From Diospyros lotus (lineage: Eukaryota; Streptophyta; Magnoliopsida; Ericales; Ebenaceae): 64,000 bases of DNA. How positions within the stretch are numbered: position 1 is the first letter of the stretch; each line of letters begins with the position of its first letter. The position numbers and the translations under genes are program-made. The notes below the pieces were generated by a model. It worked only from the letters and a program-made list of their open reading frames with translations. It did no database searches and was not told the origin of the DNA. The stretch spans positions 3,105,001-3,169,000 of the forward strand of contig NC_068339.1 in assembly GCF_014633365.1 (NCBI RefSeq), written 5' to 3'. Below, in pieces: positions 43,204-54,327 of the stretch.

Positions 43204-43875
43204 CTCTATATCGACGTCGACGAAGACGTGCGATGAGGTGGCCGGAAAAAATAAGCTAGGATTATTATTAATTAGATATTTAGAGGCGGAGACGGTGGAG
43301 GTGGCTTCGGCGGCGGCGGGAGGAGACGAGGAGGGGTCATGTGGTTGTGCTTTGTTTTGGGAGGCGTTGGGCGTTGCATGAGGTGGCTTCGGAGGATTTG
43401 CTATAATTGGATTATTCAAAACTCTTTCTCTCTCTCTTCCATTGTTATAATAATAAAAAGTTTATATCATCCCAAGAAGGGGCAACCTTAGTTTTTACGA
43501 CTTTTATTGCCATTTCCCAAATCTTATGGTTACTGTGTTGTTTGTAATCCAACCTCCAAACAATTGTTACTAATTGCATAAAGATTGTTTTTTTATTAAT
43601 TTGTATATAATAACTTGTTGTGTTCACCGTATTGAACAGGTAGAACTCGGGTCCTCTCTAATTTTATTTATGTTAGACAAACTTTATGTTGTCTTATACC
43701 AGTAATATAACAATTTTGTATATGTATAAAGAGAGAAGATTGAAATCATTGAATAAAAATTCGAAATTAGATTACATGTAACACATCCAGTAAGACATTA
43801 AATTTTAAATGAGATAGGTTTCGTATGAAAGAAGAAATAAACTCACAAAAGCTAGCAAGGAAATCAATTAACATG

Positions 43876-44202
43876 CTAAACTCCATCTTGATCCTTACTG
43901 TCATCGCTTGCTTTTTCACCAACCCTGACCATGACACCACCCTCTACATCTTCGCCCAAGCGCCGCCGCCGCCACCGGAAACAGCCTCTGTGGTTGATCC
44001 TCTCTAATGGGTTGGCGGCTTTGTCTGATCTGCAAATCCTACCCAAAACACAGGAGATGATGCAAAGAACAGCTAGAACTGAGATGACTGCAAAGAAAGG
44101 CCCAACCGAGCCAGAAGATTGCCAGGCACTGGAAGATGGTGCCACTGGATTTGGCACCGCCTCTTGATCGGACAAAGATGGTGGTGTAGTTGTTGCTGCC
44201 AT
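43876..44202 (-). CDS. Small single-pass membrane protein, 108 residues
   Basis: A single uninterrupted frame starts MAATTTPPSLSDQEAVPNPV. A Ser/Pro-rich N-terminal part is followed at about residues 33-54 by a hydrophobic helix, VGPFFAVISVLAVLCIISCV, then LGRICRSDKAANPLERI and an Arg cluster, RGCFRWRRRR. The tail is acidic. The positive residues directly after the helix predict an N-out, C-in single-pass protein. I recall similar short plant proteins with a GSVGPFFAVISVL segment but no assigned function. (TA)n lies upstream at 44260-44274 and could serve as the TATA region. It is codirectional with the CML gene. Confidence 0.65.
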   Translation of the reverse strand: MAATTTPPSLSDQEAVPNPVAPSSSAWQSSGSVGPFFAVISVLAVLCIISCVLGRICRSDKAANPLERINHRGCFRWRRRRLGEDVEGGVMVRVGEKASDDSKDQDGV

Positions 44203-47200
44203 TGATCATCATCAGTTTGACCCGGCCCCCGTTAATTAAGAGGGATCTACATCATGCATCTATATATATATATATAAGAATAAAGGAAAAAAATGATTAA
44301 TTAAATGTTTTCAGACATTTCTTTAGAACTGACATCACTTTGCACATGTCTGATTGGTGGGTTGCTAACCGATTTGAAGACACTTGAGGTTATTATAGAA
44401 ACTTATACAACGTGGTTTCCCTCAAATTCTCTTATAGTTGGTTGAGTTGGTGTAGAAGTTCATTCATTTATTGCATCATTAAGCTCATTTATTTTGTCTT
44501 CCATAATTCACTAGACATTAATTCTTTTTTATTTAGCAAAAAATAAATAATGAGGCCAAGCATCTTATGTCTCCTTTCTTTTTATATACTAAGGGGTAAA
44601 CTTGTATTTTTCTTCTTATACTTTTATATTTTTTTTGTGCAGTTATTTAAATTTTTTATTGTTTTAATTATATTCTTAAATCTATATTTCAAGTCAATTT
44701 AACCTCTCTATTTTGATTTTTTTTATGTGACATTTCAAACTTTTTACTATTTCGATTATATTTCTATATTTATATTTTTGAATCAATTTAATCACAATAT
44801 TTTAATATATAAAAAAAATAAAGTGAAATGAGTCAATTTAGCCTCTTTTTTTTTTCATATCAAGATATAATGATTAAATTGATTCAAAAATACAGATATA
44901 AGAATATAATCGGAATAACGAAAAGTTCAAATTGTCACATGAAAAAAAGGTTAAAATATAATAAGTAAATTGACTAAAAAATACAAGTATATAGGTATAA
45001 TCGAAATAACGAAAAGTTAATATGGTCATACTAAAAAAATATAAAAATACAAGAATAAAAATATGGATTGCCCTAGAGTAAATTGTTTTTAATTATAAGA
45101 AAATATGCAGTCTTGTTTACACCTTTGGTGATTTTATTTCAGCATAAACGCACATGATTTGTCACTAATTTTGTAACAATTTTAGTAGCGATAAAAAATA
45201 CTGAAAAGATAATAAACTTAAATTTAGTTCATGTTAATTATGGTCACGTAATGTAAATTTTTTATACTATTGTTTTAAATATATATATATATATATATAT
45301 TGAAAGTTGATACTGTGGAATTAAGGTTGGAAAATTGGTAGGAAAAGGGGATTAGGGATTACTTTTGAGAGGCCTTTTGGGTGGATGGGTGGAAGGCCAC
45401 ATGGAAAGTCATGGGAAAGCATTGAATTTCATACATTTTGATTGTAAAAGATGGCACAGTGCTGGTGACTTATCTGATGAAGCAACACAAAAAGAGATTC
45501 CAAAGTAGGGCACATGGGATTTGCTCGAGTTGAGGAAGATAGATAGATGAGATGATTGCACAATTTCTTAATATTTTTAAATAATATATATTGTGTTCAT
45601 TTGGTAACTGAAGACTACTATTATTGTGACACTGCCGCCCAACAAAATTCATGGTTACCATTATTTTTAATTATTAGTAGAGCACAAGTCATATTGTATC
45701 ATTAATATGGTCTATTCATTATGATAGCGTTTGTTAAAATAAGTAAGATAAGATTACATCAAAATAATTTATCTGTAAGGTCTAAAATAATTTATTTGAA
45801 AAATTTAAAATAAAAAGTCATATTGACTTCTCTCTAGATAAATTTAACAAATACAATAAAAATATTTTTGTCTGAAATGCTTTTTATATTTCATTTTTTT
45901 TTATCTATATTTTGATTAACAAACACTACTTAATTAAATAAATTATATAAGTTTTATCATCTCATGTAATAAAAAAGTTGTGTTGTGTCTCAATTTTTGC
46001 ATTCACCACAATTAATTAATTATATTGTGTTCAAATTAATCTATTGACAAGTTTGCATTTTGAGATCACCTTTAGCTTAGTCCTTTATATAGGATTGCAA
46101 TTGAATCAAGGTTTTATTGAGCTCGAACTTAGTTTGTAAGCTAGTTTCTAGGTTTGAACCAAGCTTGAGGGTCCAAAGCAAAATTTTATATAGAATCCTT
46201 TATATTTAAAAATATTATCTATATGAATTCTCTTATAATTTTATTATAAATATTATTATAAAATATTATATATATATATGTACATAAGGAGCTCATTCCC
46301 CTTTCAATTTTAATATATTTATTCTCTTTGCAAGCACATCTACGACTCATTACCTTATGTGTAACTTATGTACATATATTTTAATATAATTGAATTTGGT
46401 CTAGTCGTTGGATTTGAAAGGACCTAAGCTAAAAGGGCCCCTAGGCATTAGATCTAAAAAAAGATCTTAGTCGGCTCCTTAGAAAACATATGCGGAAGGT
46501 TGACCCTAATCAAAAGGTTAACGAGTTGAGCTCGAGTTTCTGTTGGCGAGCTTTGAGCTCAAGCTCAAGCTTGGGCTCATCATAACTTGTTATTTTACTT
46601 AAATTTAATTTTTATTTTATTTTATTATATATACATGTATTATATTATGTTAAATGATTAAATTAATATATATTTTTAAATATATTTAATTTAATTATAT
46701 TATTATAATAATTAAAGTTTAATAACTCTATATCAAATAATATATTTATAAAATTATAAATAAATATATTAATATATTTATAAACGAGTTATTTGTGAAC
46801 TTTTAATCAAAAATGTTTATGAATTTTTAATCGAATATATTATTCACAATTTTCTAATAAAAAATGATTATGAGTTTTAATAAATCAAATTTTACAAAAT
46901 TCAAGTTCGAGTCGTTTACATATCGAGTTTTAATGTTAAACTCAATTTTAATTTATTTATATAAATTAAAATAAATTTTTATTGAGTCAAATATTATATT
47001 GCTCGACTAATTTGCAACGCTCTATATCTATCTTCTACGGCCCCTTACAAGTCTTGTCTAAGGAGCTTGTTTCGGTCTCAAAATCTCAATTTGTAACTAT
47101 ACAATTTTAAACGCATATATAGATTAATCTTTTATTTTTGCAGTAAAAATTTCTTTGAACTTACATTTAAGAGAAATTGATCCGTTAAGAACTTCCAACG

Positions 47201-47430
47201 GTTTTTTTCTACCGTCTCTTTTACGTCTAACGGAAACATTCGTCCAAAGCGCATGCGCCTGGACATGCAGATGATTCTTTGGACCCAACGGCTTGATTTC
47301 TTCTGGGAACCCAGTTTTGATTTGGGGTTAAGTTTGTTGAGATTCAGATTATGATTACTAAATTAATTCTGAATCGAGACCTTTGAAGATCAAAGATAAA
47401 ATTTTTAATTTCTTGCCATGAAAGTCTCGT
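44203..47430. other. AT-rich intergenic DNA with a foldback element
   Basis: About 3.2 kb between the membrane-protein gene and the acyl-activating-enzyme gene. It contains the inverted-repeat element at 44587-45080, a (TA)n run at 45278-45300 and long A/T-rich stretches. No coding segment is visible. Confidence 0.5.
44587..45080. repeat. Large inverted repeat (foldback, MITE-like)
   Basis: The left arm (from TACTAAGGGGTAAACTTGTA) and the right arm (ending GATTGCCCTAGAGTA) are imperfect reverse complements over about 220 bp each. Matching blocks include AAGTCAATTTAACCT, TATGTGACA...TTTCAAACTTTT and GAATCAATTTAATCA. There is no coding capacity. The outermost bases pair (TACT with AGTA). No clear target duplication is visible, so the superfamily is open. 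Confidence 0.6.
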
Positions 47431-47568
47431 GTGAAGTGAACACAGAACAAGACAAAGCGAATCAACAGTTTGGGTAATGGCACAGTCAATGACGTCAAAG
47501 AGTCCAACCATTTGAAGCAATCAACAAATCTTATCATATTCGTTCTTCGAAGAGAAGACGGCGAGGCA

Positions 47569-49673
47569 ATGGCTTACAAAGCTCTGGACCGCATCGTCCC
47601 CGCCGATATCGCGGCTTCGGGCGGCTTGACGCTCGTGGACGCCGAGCGGTTTTGCGAGAGCCTCTCAGAAATTGTCCGGGATTGCGGCCCTGCCACCCAG
47701 GAGACATGGCGGTGCATCTCCGGACGCCTCCTCAGCCCCGACCTTCCCTTCTCTCTCCACCAGATGATGTACTATGGATGTTATCGAGACTACGGACCCG
47801 ACCCTCCCGCCTGGTTACCCGACCCGTAAGCCCCATCTTTATCTGTTCTTTTGGTTGCCGAGAAAACGCTGGAAAGTACGAGAAAATATTATTGTGCATC
47901 GATAGATTTTATCTGTTCTTTTGAAGTTCTCAAAAGAGTTTGTGATTGAACAACCAGATAGGAGATTCTTTCTTAAACTGGTTTTGGGGCTTCCTTCTAG
48001 AGTATTTTGAAAGAAAATAAGAGGTTTAAAAAATCATTGCGATATGAAGTTGTGATGGGAACGTCAACTGGGCTTGTGTGGTTTGAAGAAATTACGCAGT
48101 CCTCTTAAATTTCTGGTGCAAAGTGAAGCTATAGATTTGATAGAGAGACTTATGTTTAGCTTGAAGCTAAAAATTATCTGGGAAAAAGGGATAAAATGAA
48201 GCTGATTTGTTACAAATGTCATAAATTTTCCCTAATTAGTGATGAATATGGAAGGCGAGTTGTTCTTGATGGGGCCGGGGAAGCACTGTTACTGTCAGAT
48301 TTGCTTACATTTATATTTATTGCGTATGGACTGATTTAACTCAGCGGATGATTGAACATATATAAGAGGTCAATTTATGTTGTTCCATTTTACTGGAGAG
48401 AATGTGATTTATTTGGTTGTTTTAGCATACATGAGTAAGACATGTTAATATGAGTATTAAAAAAGAGAAGAAAATTTAGTAATCCTCTAATCTTTATTAT
48501 GTTAGTTGACAAATTAATGTAATTCCTCTGCATTTTGTGCTTAGGGAGATTGCTGCTACAACCAATATTGGCCAGCTATTAGAGAGACGGGGGAAGGAAT
48601 TTCTGGGATCAAGGTATAAGGACCCCATGTCAAGCTTCTCCGATTTTCAGGAATTTTCAGTCTCAAACCCTGAGGTAGTATTTTAAAGTTCTCAACTGCT
48701 TATAGGGTTTTGAATGTATTTCCATGTTGTTGAATGGGGCAAAGGCTAATAAAGGTGCGATTGTTGTTTCTGTTCCTTGGGTTTTTAGGTGTTCTGGAGA
48801 GCCATATTTAATGAAATGTGTTTATCATTTTCGGTGCCTCCCCAATGTATTTTACGGGAGGATCCATCATACCCTGGAGGTCAATGGCTGCCTGGGGCAC
48901 ATCTGAATCCAGCGAAAAATTGCTTGAGCTTGAATGGTAAGAGGACTTTGGATGACACAGTGTTGATATGGCGTGACGAAGAAGATGATGGAATGCCTGT
49001 TAAGAAGATGACTCTTGAGGAATTGAGGATGGAGGTTTGGTATGCTATCTTAAAATAGAGCTATATAAGTACCCATGTTCCAACCCAATTCATTGTTCCA
49101 TGAAGAAACGGGGTGACTCAATATATACGTGAATTACTTCTGCCACATCTGCTTCTGCTCTCAGAATTATGAAGAACCACCATGATATTTGCCAATTCCT
49201 CTTTGTGGTTTATCCTCCATGTTATTCTTTTGAGGGCTCTTGATTTTGCAGTATATCAATTTACACTCATCCTGTTAATCTGACAATGACAATGTTGTTT
49301 TTTTACTCCTAATCATTCATCATCAACAATATAGTTATTTGGGTGGTTTACATGTTCTACAGAAAGTAGGGGCACTTACACTCGATGAATCTTTTTGAAT
49401 AGTTGATGAAAGGTATTTATTTTCTATGATGTTTTCTTAATCTTATCCTGTTGAGCTCCTGTTTGTAGGTTAGTTGCATTTGCAATTGAAACTCTGAGAT
49501 TGGAGAAAGGATCTGCCATTGCAATTGACATGCCAATGGACGTTAATTCTGTGGTGATCTACCTGGCTATTGTTCTGGCAGGCTATGTAGTTGTATCAGT
49601 TGCTGATAGCTTTGCTCCAAGTGAAATTGCAACAAGGCTCAGAATATCAAAAGCTAAAGCAATCTTCACTCAG
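47569..49673 (+). CDS. Acyl-activating enzyme, AAE17/AAE18 type, first four exons (gene continues past window)
   Basis: Exons 47569-47825, 48545-48674, 48789-49039 and 49469-49673 join in phase at GT-AG junctions to about 281 residues. Landmarks are [100 protein letters not shown] and [13 protein letters not shown], the N-terminal acetyl-CoA-synthetase-like part of the plant AAE17/18 enzymes. These are thought to act in peroxisomes, forming acyl-CoA from a carboxylic acid, ATP and CoA. The AMP-binding motifs lie on later exons, outside the window. I chose ATG 47569 because it begins MAYK as in the family; an in-frame ATG at 47470 would add 33 residues of leader-like sequence. Intron 4 starts at 49674 and is at least 14.3 kb, filled with retrotransposons. 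Confidence 0.85.
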
Positions 49674-49700
49674 GTTACTTTCTTCCACCCTGTGTCTTCT

Positions 49701-50047
49701 TGTTAGATTTTTGAAGCAAAGAAATGGAGAGTATTATGTGCTGGAAAAAACCAGAACGTCTTCTACTTCACATTCATAAGATTATATACTAGTACAAAAT
49801 ACACTTTTTCTACAGTCAACAACTGCCCTTGACTGATAAAAAGAGATTTTGACTTCTAAATTTCAGCTAACTTTAGGGTGGACCACATGTTCACAGCCCA
49901 AAAACTTTAAATGCTGAACATCTAAAAACAACTTCCTTAATTTCTGCTACAGCCAGTTGAACAAAACAAAGCAAAAATAAAATATTCATCAAAACAGCAA
50001 AGTTACAGCAGATTAGAGAACCACTAACAATGTCACTGTTCTCAACA
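49701..50047 (-). repeat. 3' LTR of the copia element in the acyl-activating-enzyme intron
   Basis: 347 bp with TGTTGA...TAACA ends on the minus strand. The partner LTR is outside the window, so the left end is inferred from the TGTTAG on the plus strand. Confidence 0.6.
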
Positions 50048-50089
50048 CTCTTCCTTGACATTATTACTGGAAACACCAAGCAGTTCTCT

Positions 50090-51619
50090 TAGCTTTTCAA
50101 ACCTTGCTTTGGGTAAGGCTTTAGTCATTATAGCTGCAACTTGCTCCTCAGAATTGCTGTGAATCAAGTCTAACTTCTTTTTCTTTCTCTGCCTCCCTAT
50201 CGAAGTGATATTTTACTTTTATGTGCTTGGTCTTCCCATGAAATACTGGGTTCTTGGACATGGCTACAGCAGACTTGTTATCACAGTATATCTCAGTGGC
50301 TCCTCTGTGCTTCTGTTTTAAATCAGTCAGAATCTTCTTTACCCATGTTGCTTGATTAACTGCAGCGGCAGCAGCAATATACTCTGCCTCTGCTGTTGAT
50401 TGAGCTACCTTGTTTTTCTTCTTGGAGTTCCAGCTGAAGAGACTTGATCCAAGAGTAAAAACATATCCAGATGTACTCTTTAAGTCATCATATGAGCCTC
50501 CTCAGTCACTGCCACTGTACCCAAGTAGCTTTGCATTTTCTGACTCCTTATACAAAATACCCAGGTTTATAGTCCCTCTGATGTATCTCAGCACACGTTT
50601 GGCAGCCTTGAAGTGTAACTCACTAGGACTTTGCATAAATCTTGACAATAAACTGGTGGCATATAGGATATCAGTCTGGTAACTGTTAGAACAGCCAATT
50701 AAACTCCTGTAAACACTTGCATCTATCTTCATAGCACCATCATTCTTGTCCAACTTCTCATTTTGAGCTAGAGGAGTTATAATTGATTTACAATTCTCCA
50801 TAGAGAATTTATTCAGAATTCCCTTTGCATATTTCCTTTGGCATATAAAAATTCCACCTTCAAACTGCATAATCTCAATGCCAAGAAAATAAGACATCTT
50901 GCCAAGATCTGTCATTTCAAAAACTTTTTGCATCTCAACTTTGAATTCTTCCACCAGTTTGTAATTGCTGCCTGTGACTAAGAGGTCATCAACATAAAGA
51001 GAAATGATCATGAGATCAGAATTAACCTTTTTAACATAAAGAGTGGGTTCACTGCCACTTCTTTCAAATCCAGACTATTTAAGGAGCTATCAATCCTGTT
51101 ATACCAGGCCCTGGGTGCCTGTTTAAGACCAGGCATAGCCTTATTCAACAAATTCACCTTATCTTCTTCACCTTTAATTTCAGACCCCTCTGGCTACTCA
51201 ACAAAAATCTGTTCTTCAAGATACCCATTCAAGAAAGCAGACTTTACATCCAGCTGATATATTTTCCACCCATTTTGAGCTGCTAAGGCTATCAACAATC
51301 TGATTGTGTCATATATTGCCACAGGAGCAAAGGTATCAGAGAAATCTATCCCATATTGTTGTGCATGTCCCTTGACAACAAGTCTGGCTTTGTATCTATC
51401 GATTGAGCCATCGGGATTTAATTTCGTTTCGAATACCCACTTTACTCCTATTACTCTTTGATCTTCTGGCCTTGCTACCAATCTCCATGTATCATTTTTC
51501 TAAATCATGGCCATTTCTTCTTGCATTGCTTTTCTCCATTCAGATATTCTAACTGGTTCTTGAAAACAGCTTGGCTCTAAAACAGCTACATTTATCTCCA
51601 TGCATAGATTTCTGACAAT
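50090..51619 (-). pseudogene. Copia RNase H and reverse transcriptase, left-hand part
   Basis: RNase H reads [20 protein letters not shown] and [14 protein letters not shown] around 50240-50400, with a frame change near its end. The frame at 51011-50502 carries the RT catalytic ISLYVDDLLVTGSN, then LGKMSYFLGIEIM and the connection (LLSRFMQSPSELHFKAAKRV). The frame at 51481-51194 carries the RT N-terminal part ([40 protein letters not shown]). A stop separates the last two blocks near 51190. Confidence 0.82.
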
Positions 51620-52194
51620 AACTTTGTAATACCCTATATTGCAAAATGTCAAGTAAGTTTAAGGAATTGAAAATCAGTTTGAGAATTTAGTTAAATAATT
51701 GTCGAATCGATGGAAGGGAGTACCCTAAAACGTAAATATCTAAGGAAAAATGTATGTCATTGACAAGTGTCTTGAGACATGATTTATGACACTTAAAAGA
51801 AATCGGAATAGAGACAATTTCTCAGTACGACTAATGTTAGCCTGGAAAATTGAATGATCATAAATGATGTAATACCTGAGATTTTTAGATTCAGATACTT
51901 GAGGAAATAGGATATTTTAAGGGATTGTGGATGTTTGGAGACAAAAGTTCAATTTCTGAGCCAGGGGCAAAATCGTAATTTTTTAGGTTCGAGTAAAAGT
52001 GTAATTTACACAAAAATTAGGGACATAAGCGTAATTAATCCATTCTTCAGGGACTAAAGTGAAATTAAAAATTGGCCCGGGGACCATGTTGAAAGGGGTA
52101 AGTGCAATTACCCAAAAATTCGAACCAAAATGTAATTCTTGAAACCTTTTTACTAGGGGCATCTGGGAGATTCAAGAAAAGCCTTATAATGACT

Positions 52195-52345
52195 TTAGAG
52201 ATAAGGATGAAGCCTCATGACAACGTTAGACATATGATGAAGGCTCATGATGACATTAGAGATAAGATGAAGGCTCATGATGACTTTGGAGATAAGATAA
52301 AGGCTCAAGATGATATCAGAGATAAGATAAGGTTTGATTTGGATA
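52195..52345 (+). repeat. 30-bp tandem array in LTR A
   Basis: About four units of AAGATGAAGGCTCATGATGA followed by CNTTNGAGAT. It is present in LTR C (about 60550-60690) and mostly lost from LTR B. Because the unit is a multiple of three it keeps a frame open (repeated KAHDD), but nothing suggests translation. Confidence 0.7.
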
Positions 52346-52356
52346 AAATTTGAAAT

Positions 52357-52690
52357 GATTACAGAAAATCTTAGAAGATTTACAATGATTGCAGAAGATC
52401 TTACAAGATTTTGGAATGATTATATAATATCTTAGAAGATTTTGGAATGATTATATAAAATCTTAGAAAATTTAGAATGATTGCAGAAGATCTTAAAAGA
52501 TTTAGAATAATTGTAGAAAATCTTAGAAGATTTTGGAATGATTGTTGAAGATCTTAGAAGATTTTGGAATGATTGCAAAAGATCTTAGAAGATTTGGAAT
52601 GATTATAGAAAATCTTAGAAGATTTACAATGATTGTAGAAGATCTTAGAAAATTTGGAATGATTGAAAAAGATTTTGAAACATTTGAAAT
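52357..52690 (+). repeat. 30-31-bp tandem array upstream of the LTR A TATA box
   Basis: About 11 units of the type GATTGCAGAAGATCTTAGAA followed by GATTTTGGAAT. Many units contain the 8-bp palindrome AAGATCTT. The array ends about 45 bases before the TATA box, the position of LTR enhancers. Equivalent arrays lie at 56574-56900 and 60705-60985. Confidence 0.8.
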
Positions 52691-54327
52691 GATTGCAGCA
52701 TATGTATTTCTTGGTGGCGAAGTTTCCAAAGCCTATAAATAGGGGGTTCATGGGCCAAGGATTCTCTCATTTGAAATTGTGACAAATTTGTGCTAGATGA
52801 GAGTGCTTCGGATTTAGTGGATAGAGGGCTTTTAAGGCATACGCGAGGCATCGCACGCGTAAAGTACTTGGGCAGCGCGTGAGGGCGTGTAAGGAGGTGG
52901 TTTGGTCAAAAGACTTGAGTAGTTGCACGAAAATTGAGGTTGGACACAAGATTTGAGGTGTTTTCAGTTTCCTTCAAGGTGAGTATTCACCCCTCCCCCC
53001 TCAAAACTTTGTTTTGACTTGTGAGTTGTTCATTACTATAACTTGGTACTTGTTCTATCTAAACGTGTTGTGATTTCATGCAAAATGGTTTTGTTGCATG
53101 CAAACGATAACCGGTCACGGTTGGTTTATGAGGGAGGTTCGTCCCTAAACGTTTTGAACTTGTGGATTGCATTTTATAAAATATTGTTTATATGATACAT
53201 TGAATTGTGAAAAGCGACATTGTCTTGCGTTTTGTGTGTTCGTATGGAATGTCAGTCTAAGATGTTGTCTAGATAGTGTAGCCATAATTCTCCAAGGGCG
53301 TGATGGAATAATAGGGGTATCTTGTGCTGGTGTACATGTCAGGATAGCTGCCTTGGTTTTCGTGCCGGGCAATTTGATCAGGAAAGTTGCACTAGGATGA
53401 CTAGGTGGTCCATACTGTATTGTTCATGTGGGATGTCAGCATAGGATGTTGTTTGGATAGTGTAGCCATAATTCTCCAAGGGCGTGACGGAATAATAGGG
53501 GTATCTTGGGTTGGTGAGTATGTCGGGATAGCAGCCTTGGTTTCCGTGCCAGGCCGATTGGTTAGGGAAGTTGCACTAGAATGACTAGGTGGTTCAAGTG
53601 AAATTTTGGAGTGGTTCCTGGATGCTTAGAGTGGGAACGTAATCTCCGACGTAAATGTGGTGAGCCGGGTTCCTGCATTGATGTGACTCTCTTGGGCCAG
53701 GAGTTCGTAATGATTGTTCCCGAGATGTTGGAGAGATGCGTTAACTTGCCCCTCTTAAGCTAGAATCGCGTCATGTCGATGTGTCGGTATGGTGGCATAG
53801 CTTTTAGAGAGATTGCTCTTTACTCGTGGTAGGGTTAAGCACTCAGGATTCTCTTCGGCTAGGGCTTACCGAGTTGGTTGGTTTATTTCATGTCTTGCAT
53901 TCATTCATGAAAATGTGATTTTGAACTCTCACTTAGATGATTCATCATCTAGTATAGATTTTGTCCCTGGAATATTTAAACGTTCCAGGTGAAGGAAGGG
54001 AATTGCCGAGGAGTGACGGCGATTAGTGGATGTTTTGTTTTATGTCGTTTCAATTATGTTGTTTATTTTGAGGACGTCATGTAAAACGTTGGTTTGACTT
54101 TATATTATGAATAAAGTGGTTCGATTATGATTTATTGAGGTTTCGATCTAGTTTCCGCATTTGAGATATTGTACATGTCTTAGTTTATTGATGGTTCATA
54201 GTTGATATACTGAGAAGGTGTAACGGGATCTTCGGGGAACGGTTTTGTGTTGAGTTTCCGTTGATTGGAAAAAAAATATCCCCGGAATCTTATGTTACTT
54301 AACGCCCTAGGAAGGCGGGGTGTTACA

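Larger units (their letters stand above)
51625..54327 (+). repeat. LTR A of the LARD-like array
   Basis: 2,703 bp. In order it has a second LTR-start-like phrase (TGTAATACCTGAGA, about 51869), a 30-bp repeat array (52195-52345), a 30-31-bp array (52357-52690), a TATA box CCTATAAATAGGGGG (52732-52746), a roughly 184-bp tandem duplication (about 53247-53596), and the end AAGGCGGGGTGTTACA. Confidence 0.85.

Noticed and set aside
42531..43381. Long plus-strand frames opposite the calmodulin-like gene
   Set aside because: They are the antisense reading of GC-rich EF-hand codons; the minus strand carries four perfect calcium loops.
47470..47568. Upstream in-frame ATG as the start of the acyl-activating enzyme
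   Set aside because: The extra 33 residues do not look like the family's N-terminus, which begins with MAYK at 47569.
52102..52353. 83-codon frame with KAHDD-type repeats in LTR A
   Set aside because: It arises because a 30-bp tandem unit keeps phase. LTR B lacks it, and it is upstream of the LTR promoter.
52357..52690. Regular 30-bp repeats resembling a CRISPR array
   Set aside because: The units are contiguous and degenerate, with no unique spacers, and they sit inside a plant LTR; the same array recurs in two sister LTRs.
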